Source of the DNA: Calycina herbarum
Taxonomy: Eukaryota; Ascomycota; Leotiomycetes; Helotiales; Pezizellaceae
Assembly (NCBI GenBank): GCA_001414485.1
Contig: LLEY01000032.1
Coordinates: 62,001 to 126,000, forward strand
Reading direction: 5' to 3'
Length of the DNA stretch: 64,000 bases
The notes under the pieces are model-generated. The model made no database searches, was not told where the DNA came from, and saw only the letters and a program-made list of their open reading frames with translations. The position numbers and the translations under genes are program-made. Below, piece after piece: positions 57,651 to 64,000 of this stretch (position 1 is the stretch's first letter; each line of letters opens with the position of its first letter).

Positions 57651-59687
57651 CTACACAAGTTGCATCCCCTTTCCAACAGTCATCCGACTAAGACTCATCG
57701 TCCTGTTGGAGCTTTTTTGATCCCCATCCATTACATCTCCAAAGGTATTATCTTGGAAATCCCTTTCTTCGTTGGGGGTTTGGAAGACATCGTTGTCGTA
57801 TCGTGCCTCGTCATCACTGCTATCATCCCCTTCAAAACTAGAGAAGGCGGTACGTTGGCCTTGGATTATATGATTGCTAATTGCATGGTCTGAGTTGGGC
57901 GTGGGGTATGCAGTCGAAGGCCTTATGGTTCGGATCTCCTTTTGGAGACCATGAACAAGAGTTTCCAACTCCCGACGAGCATGTTGCTCCGTCATAATTA
58001 AGTTTGTAAGATATGATAGATGTTCTTGTGTGAAACTACCATCTTTGGCTATTGTTGGAGAATTGCCAGGTACGCCCCGTATGGTAGTAGATGTTGATAG
58101 CGGACGGCCAGTGGCATTTTGTGATGAGATGATGGCAGGATCAGTGCTCGGTAAGTTTGAAATAGGAAATGTCTCAAGTGAAGGTTGATGATACGTGTTA
58201 GTATCGACTGTGGGGGCGCGGCTACTCCCGTAAGATGAGGAACGGTTTTGGCTCGTCGCTTCAAGGGTTCGATGTCGTGGTTCGTGCTTTTGTTGGGAGG
58301 TCTCAGAAGTACCGGTTCGTGGCCGATTTCCATATGTAAATTTGCTGTTTCTTCTTGGTGGATCCTGGAGCTGTAGAGCATCTGCAGATTGTTGGCGATG
58401 CAATCGTATTATTGCCCTTTCCATTTTTTGCATTCTGGATTCGAGACGTTGGACCCTGGTGTCAAGACTGGCTGCTTGGGTAATCTTCATCCCAGCCATT
58501 TCTCCCATTGGACCGAAATTGAAGGGTTGTGGGGGTTCTTGAGGCTGGGGTGGTATAAAATCGTTCCCCTCGTCTGCAACATCATCTCTGTTCGAGGACA
58601 TTGGTGACATGACTCCTGGGTCATAGCTTTCTCTCCAGTACCGGATCTCGTCACTCCTCCTTCTTGCAGCACTAGGTCCAGTAATGATAGATCTGAGTTC
58701 TCCAACACTTCGAGACCGCCTATTAGGATGGCTGCCGCTGGTCACTGCCATACCAATACCGGCCTCGGTCTCATCGGCTGAGATAGCATGGCTTCCTCTC
58801 GCATGGCTGCTTGCAGGTCTCGGAGAAAGTCCTGTCCAACTTGTTGCAAAACCAGGAGGCCCCTTTGTTGGTGTCCACAGCCTGCTAGGGGTAGTAGCCC
58901 TACGCTGCCTGATAGTGCCATCCGCTTGTATTGAGTCTCGATTTGTATCGGGCGTGCCACGATGTGTAAAGTCCTCGGGGTCTACAACCACGGAATGAGA
59001 CCGTAACGCCCGGTTGTACTCATTGATCGGTAGGGAGGCAGAGCGTTTCTGGGGGTTCAGCGAGTCTCTGTTATTATCGAGCATGGCAGCCGGAACCTTG
59101 GTCATGTCAGTAATTTGCCATTCCTCCAGAACTTTCCGACTTACACTGCGATGTTGGCCAGCACGGGCCGCCATTGGGCTTTCTCGTCCATTCAAAGTAC
59201 TCGCAGCACTTTTCCGCTTCTTCCCAAAAATCCGGCCAAACACCGATTTCAGCGAGGATTTTTTGCGCTGTGGTGGAACCATGCTCGATTTCGAGGGAGG
59301 AGTTGTTGTTGAATTTCGCAGGGCACTTGGTTGTATAGGACTTGTGTGCCTGGAAGAGCCCTCCCTTAATGATGGCACTCGTGCAGTTGCTGGAACGGTG
59401 GTGGCTTCTGTTGGTACTATAAAGTCACCCACAGCTATCCCAGGTTGTTGGATTGTGTGTTCTAGCTCCGCAGCTGCCGAGGGGGTTAACTGCATCTGTT
59501 GCTGTTGTTCCTGGGCATTGTTGTCTCCCAAGGGCGTTGCAATTCCCGTCCCTGGGGCGCGAATTGGGAATTCTTCGTCATCCGGAAAAGGAATTGGAGG
59601 TCCTATCCGCCCTCTTATTGAGGAACCTGTATTTGTCCGATTGGGCCCGTCCGACTTCCATTTCCCAGATGCTCTGAAGGGGCTCAT
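57651..59687 (-). CDS. Uncharacterised fungal protein, Ser/Pro/Arg-rich
   Basis: Single-exon gene of 678 residues from ATG 59687. Mostly disordered and Ser/Thr/Pro/Arg-rich. A basic segment near residue 145 (KKSSLKSVFGRIFGKKRKS) could be a membrane- or nucleic-acid-contacting or nuclear signal. A polyglutamine-like run (EQQQQMQ) lies near residue 60. Two helical stretches resemble short coiled coils: LDTRVQRLESRMQKMERAII near residue 410 and SYLTNLIMTEQHARRELETL near residue 570. The C-terminus is acidic (FEGDDSSDDEARYDNDVFQT), then SLSRMTVGKGMQLV. No signal peptide, membrane helix or known domain seen. Long uninterrupted frame and consistent codon pattern support a real gene; function unknown. 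Confidence 0.78.
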   Translation of the reverse strand: MSPFRASGKWKSDGPNRTNTGSSIRGRIGPPIPFPDDEEFPIRAPGTGIATPLGDNNAQEQQQQMQLTPSAAAELEHTIQQPGIAVGDFIVPTEATTVPATARVPSLREGSSRHTSPIQPSALRNSTTTPPSKSSMVPPQRKKSSLKSVFGRIFGKKRKSAASTLNGRESPMAARAGQHRSVSRKVLEEWQITDMTKVPAAMLDNNRDSLNPQKRSASLPINEYNRALRSHSVVVDPEDFTHRGTPDTNRDSIQADGTIRQRRATTPSRLWTPTKGPPGFATSWTGLSPRPASSHARGSHAISADETEAGIGMAVTSGSHPNRRSRSVGELRSIITGPSAARRRSDEIRYWRESYDPGVMSPMSSNRDDVADEGNDFIPPQPQEPPQPFNFGPMGEMAGMKITQAASLDTRVQRLESRMQKMERAIIRLHRQQSADALQLQDPPRRNSKFTYGNRPRTGTSETSQQKHEPRHRTLEATSQNRSSSYGSSRAPTVDTNTYHQPSLETFPISNLPSTDPAIISSQNATGRPLSTSTTIRGVPGNSPTIAKDGSFTQEHLSYLTNLIMTEQHARRELETLVHGLQKEIRTIRPSTAYPTPNSDHAISNHIIQGQRTAFSSFEGDDSSDDEARYDNDVFQTPNEERDFQDNTFGDVMDGDQKSSNRTMSLSRMTVGKGMQLV

Positions 59688-62046
59688 TGTAATCGATGAG
59701 AGGTTCTACCTCCTCCTCTCTGCCCAGATAACACAGTCAAATCGAAGCAAGCAAGATGGTCGAGGGATATGCATCTGCGTCTATGGCGAGTCCTTGCACA
59801 TGCTATGATATTGCTCTGGTATTAGTAGTATTCGATCCGTGGAGCTGGGAGCTTGCTGGAGAGGGTGGATTTCCTAAAGATGTTCGGCGATAGTGTTCTA
59901 TATACGAGTAGACCTTATTCCATCCTAGGACACATGGATACGAAGAGGAGACGGAGGAGATGGAGATGGGAAGCAAGTCAATAAGAGATCAGTTGGCATT
60001 TTGAGGCCGATTGAGCAAATCAACTCAGGTCAAGTCCATGCGGTGGGCGCATGTATCAAATGTATCAAATCCTGCGACAAAACCTGAACGTATGATAAGA
60101 TCGCTGTTGCTGGCGCGCAAGGGTGACCAGGGGCCCTAGGGCGGAAAGTTCCTGAGCAGGGGAGGCAGGTCAAAGTGTAAGTGGCTTGTTGACCCTGTCG
60201 AGTTTTTAGCACCTAGTCACTCTCAACCATTCCGTATTCGGATTCTAGATGAATTGAGGAAGCCAGTTGAGTTCTCTGCACAGTACTCGGATGTCTCACT
60301 TGGGCAATGCAAGTAGTTTTAGACAGATTAAGATAGGCTGGTGTAGCGGTTGATGCGGAGAACGCGTTGAAGGCGTCGAGTCGAGTCTGTTGTGATATGC
60401 GCATGAGAGCGTGCAGCACCACCAGCGCAAAAGTCGACGCAAGGAGGCCAGACAATTGAGTTGGAGTGGGGGCAGCGAGGCATCGAGGCATGGAAGGAGC
60501 CTCCAAAGACACCCTACTCACCCTACTCACCCTACCGAGACTCACTCACCCTACCTAGACTCACTCACCCTACCTAGACTCACTCACCCTACCTAGGCAC
60601 TCTATCGCATCTCTATTCCATACAACAACAATAACAAACAGGCAATGTACGACTCCCTCGCGGCTGGAGCTGCCGTAGTTTCCTTCCTAACCACCTCCTT
60701 GGGCAGGCTGCTGCGTAACCTGTCCGCGTTGGGCGCTTTTCCCGCAACTACTTCCGCTCCAGGGAACTGTCAGTCCCCTCTCATCACCCACCAGCACCCA
60801 AACGTGCATCTTTGCTTCTGAATCTCTGAAACAAGGAAGAAGAGACAATGAGAGGATGAACACCAATCCCTCCACCCCCCAACTGCACACTCAAAAGAGA
60901 AGACAACACCAAGGCAAATCAACTATGGCTGCCATTCGGTATATGATGGGCAGAGATCCTGCTCAGCATTAACCTCCCCAAAGCCAATCGTGGTACGTAC
61001 TCTCTCGGTAGACGGGACTGGCTTCATGGGAGCCCGGCCAGATCTTCCTCTGCGATTCCCCGGATGCCATGGGCTAAGGATGACAGGCTACAAGGCCCCT
61101 CGTCGTCGTGATAACTCATGCCGACGCTGCCGAATCAATCAGAGCACGTTGAACTTCTTTCCTATTTTCTTTTTTTCCGGTTGACTTCTTCTCCACGCTT
61201 TCAACCGTCAATGTGCGTACACCACGCAGTATGCATCGCAGCAGAAGAAAATACTCTCATCCCCAAGAGACATTCCCAGCCGTTGGAAGCGCCAAGGGGC
61301 GGGCCTTTCCCCCCTCATGCAGTCTCAATCAACTCATCAACTCCTGAGTCCTCGGCCAAAATGGGTGGTTTTTAATCGTCTGCTGCACCGTGCTGCATGC
61401 GACCGTCTGAGGGTAGTTGACGGCTCATGGATGAACTCAATGCAGGCTGCTCAGTCTGGTGAAACGAGAGTCAAGGAATTCAAGTCGAAGGTCAATTGTC
61501 CAAGCACAAGTCGAGTCGCTGGAGGCGCCTACTCGTACTGACTCGATGCAGTCATCTCATTTGGTGATTCCAGGCTCGCATGCATCTTCAGGGTTATTAC
61601 TTTTTTGATAACAAGCAATACTGAATAATACCGCTACCTAGTGCATGAATATCAATTCATGAACCAAACGTTGTCAACTCACTATAGGCCCTCTCTTCGA
61701 TATTGAAGGAGGTGGCGGCATTTCAAAAACTCTGCTCGTCAGTCGCCATCACATCGCCGTCGCCGCCCCCTCGAATTCTGATTTTGTGATGCCCCTCTGG
61801 TGAACACGTACGGTTAGAGGGGCCAACGTTGCTTTCTACCTGAAACGCCCGCTCTTCGTCCGTCATTCGTCTGATCATCCACCCATCCCTGGACTCACGT
61901 GGCAGCATCCATTCCACTCGGAGACGAGAAAGCCTCTAATTGCGCAAGGCTAATAAACACCAGCATCTTTGCTATCACGGATCACCCTCCGAGGAAAGAC
62001 AATCTGAGTCGGCCTGTCCGACATTTTCAATGCGCTGGTTTTTTCT
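59688..62046. other. Intergenic region upstream of the Ser/Pro-rich gene
   Basis: About 2.36 kb between two minus-strand genes. It holds a 19-bp tandem repeat at 60541-60597. A 58-codon plus frame from 60645 (MYDSLAAGAAVVSFLTTSLG) is too short to support. No RNA gene recognised. Confidence 0.4.
60541..60597. repeat. 19-bp tandem repeat, three units
   Basis: Three consecutive copies of CTCACTCACCCTACCTAGA (last base G in the third), preceded by degenerate CTCACCCTA units from about 60513. It lies in the upstream region of the 57651-59687 gene. Confidence 0.85.
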
Positions 62047-64000
62047 TTATTGGGAATTCAACTCTGCCACCGACGGATAACGTAAGTCCGAATGCTCTTC
62101 CAAAAAGTCCATCCATCGCTTAAGAAATTTATTGCTTCTGATCAATCACATTTTCGTTAGCGTTTCGTCTTATTCCGGAAGTCACCTCAGGGGCTGGTGA
62201 TTGGATAGTTTAAGAAGTGGTCTGAACTCACGACAAAGTTTCAGAATCGCCAATAACCACGAGCTGTCTTCTCGGCCGTGTCATAGCCACTAAAGAGATC
62301 AGCAAGCAACCTACTGCATACAACGTCGGGGGAAAAAAGAGGGAGGAGGTTTACGAACCATTCAACCGTCGTTTCTCACCCAAAAACCCAACCTCCCGGT
62401 CACTGTTGCTTCTAACCAAGCTAACAATGACGGCCTATTGGTAACTGATGCGTTAGTTCCATTCTATTTCAAGATATCTTCCCGAGTGTTCTGGGGTGTT
62501 TCGACGGGATTTACAGGCAGAATGTTTTATAGACGCAACAGTTTTGAGGGGGAGTAGTTTTCGTACCTCTTTCTCACGACCTTGAAACCCATCAACACTT
62601 CCTAATTCGATCCCAGGAAACAATTCTTTCATCGCTCGAGCCATCAGTGCAACCTGCGACGGGTTGTTAGCCAGTGTGATCAAATTCATCCGTCGTATTC
62701 CATCTGGGAATAGTTCCGAACTTCAGATGAAGCTCGGTCGGAATTCTGATATATTCATTCCATGGCTCGGTGCTTCGAAACTATCGAATTTTTTTGGGCC
62801 CCCAAATGGACTTAATTTCCACCGAACAATATCTTGGCCGACATATATTTATATGTGAAGACTTTCCTCTTACAAGTTTTGTAACCAAGGAGTACGAAAG
62901 GGGAAATGCGCGTAACACAATTGAAGGAATGCACTTACTTGGGCGTTGTATGGCGTGATAACAGCAATATCCTCGGGATGGACTCCAGCATCCACTAGAT
63001 TCTGAACGTGTCGCTTGACAAGAGCAGCTTCCATTTCATTGCTCTTACTATCACCCATAAGACTCTTTCCGGATTTCTTCCTGTCGACGTCCTCTTCTTC
63101 GTTCTTTTCCGGAAAGTCTCCACCTTGAGTGTCGAAAAATACAAGGGGCTCGAGGGTATCTTCGGTTTCTTCTACCTCGTATGGGAGATCTTTTAGAAGT
63201 CTTGTCTTCACTGCGTCTGCTGCAATGAGTTTGGATTCATAGAGCTCGTTTGATGGGAAAGTCATGATCTTTTCGTGCATTCGGTATTGTGTTGTAAGCA
63301 TTCTCTGTGATAACCGTTAGTAAATCCCTAAGCGGACAATGGAAATGTGGTCATGGAGTTTAATATACAAAGGAGACTTCTCCCTTAAAATATATGTTTG
63401 CCGTAATTCGTACTGGTGGACGCGCTGCCAAAAACGCATCTCATGCTTGTGAAACCAAAGGAGTGAAGGGAAGGTGGCCAAAAAGGCTGTAATAAAAAAA
63501 GACTTGCCTTGATTTCGGGCCCATGAAGTGCAAGTAGTCGATCAAAGAGAGTCTTCTCAAGAGTCATCCCCTTGATAATTCCTTCACTGTCCGCGTCCTT
63601 TGACTTGCTCTTGCTCTTCGAATTGAGAGATTTGATCGTAGGAGGTAATTGCAAATGATCACCAGCAAGAACCACTTTGCTAGCTCTTAGAAGTGGAACC
63701 CACTACAGGACGAATATGTTAGTTTTCGCTGGAGCGGAATTTGGGGAAAATTGACTTACACATTGTGCCTCCAAAGCCTGACTAGCTTCATCAATAATCA
63801 CAACGTCGAACTTCTCATTTCTCGTCTGAAAGCCACCAGCCCCGTGAAGAGTCGCAAGTACAACTTTACTGCTTCCTACCAGTGTGCCGATACATTTATT
63901 TTCACGGTCTCGAAACTCCTTTCGCAATTCTCTGAGATCCACGTAGATGGCTTTTCGTTCTCGGCCATTTCGTGTTTTCTTGATTGAAGCTTGTTTGGTA
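62047..64000 (-). CDS. HCS1: HCS1/SMUBP2-type SF1 helicase, 5' end beyond the window
   Basis: UPF1-like superfamily 1B DNA/RNA helicase (yeast Hcs1, human IGHMBP2/SMUBP2), a 5'-to-3' translocase. The N-terminal part, including Walker A, lies beyond position 64000. Visible exons on the minus strand are 64000-63760, 63702-63508, 63304-62939, 62653-62567, 62434-62359, 62289-62232 and 62137-62047. Motifs in order: VVLATLHGAGG, motif II VVIIDEASQALEAQ, motif III VVLAGDHLQLPPT, motif IV region MLTTQYRMHEKI, ITPYNAQ, motif V ELGSVDGFQGREKE, AVIVSLVRSNSD, and motif VI VAMTRPRRQLVVIGDSETL. The protein ends SDLRYPSVAELNSQ. The intron 63507-63305 starts with GC (GCAAGT) and that at 62358 with GTTCGT. 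Each join restores the conserved motif frame. Confidence 0.93.

Overview
The window looks like nuclear chromosomal DNA of a filamentous ascomycete (Pezizomycotina). Genes are split by short introns, mostly 47-140 nt with GTAAGT-like donors and CTRAY-type branch sites. Intergenic spacers are generous, the code is standard, and the markers are typical: an Msn2/4-type zinc-finger factor, a secreted LsdA-like ferritin-fold protein, a DMATS-type prenyltransferase relic and a long fungal glycerol-3-phosphate dehydrogenase. The content would fit a leotiomycete-like fungus, but that is inference. I saw no CRISPR array, rRNA or convincing tRNA.

Layout. 0.6-7.0 kb is dense housekeeping: RPB3 (RNA polymerase II subunit), DIC1 (mitochondrial dicarboxylate carrier, minus), MSF1 (mitochondrial Phe-tRNA synthetase) and SPC3 (signal peptidase subunit). 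7.0-16.5 kb is sparse and accessory-like: an LsdA-like secreted protein, a secreted Kelch protein, a possible small gene, an uncharacterised two-exon gene and a nonsense-riddled aromatic prenyltransferase pseudogene. 16.5-43.2 kb is conserved again: a coiled-coil protein, GDB1 (glycogen debranching, minus), GPD1, a DAHP synthase, CYT1 (cytochrome c1), a very large protein with a C-terminal MBD4-like DNA glycosylase domain, DPH6 and an Msn2/4-type regulator. 43.2-57.6 kb is a gene-poor block. It holds one gene that only appears after splicing (a PAQR/hemolysin-III membrane protein), one terminal-inverted-repeat element, pyrimidine-rich and AT-rich repeat-like DNA and some coding-looking fragments. 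57.6-64.0 kb carries an uncharacterised fungal protein and an HCS1/SMUBP2-type helicase that runs off the right edge.

Gene logic. GDB1 and GPD1 are divergent neighbours in glycogen and glycerol metabolism. DIC1, MSF1, CYT1 and possibly a long form of GPD1 act in mitochondria. The MBD4-like glycosylase and the HCS1-like helicase are nucleic-acid maintenance proteins. None of this forms an operon or an obvious biosynthetic cluster; the prenyltransferase relic may be the remains of one.

Most notable observations: a 5-nt microexon that is needed to complete the carrier signature of DIC1; an upstream in-frame ATG giving GPD1 a mitochondrial-type presequence; a possible 2,077-residue MBD4-like glycosylase made of what look like two adjacent ORFs; a GC-AG intron in the helicase; and intragenic strand-composition switches in many genes. 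All coordinates were obtained by manual reading, without transcript or database support.
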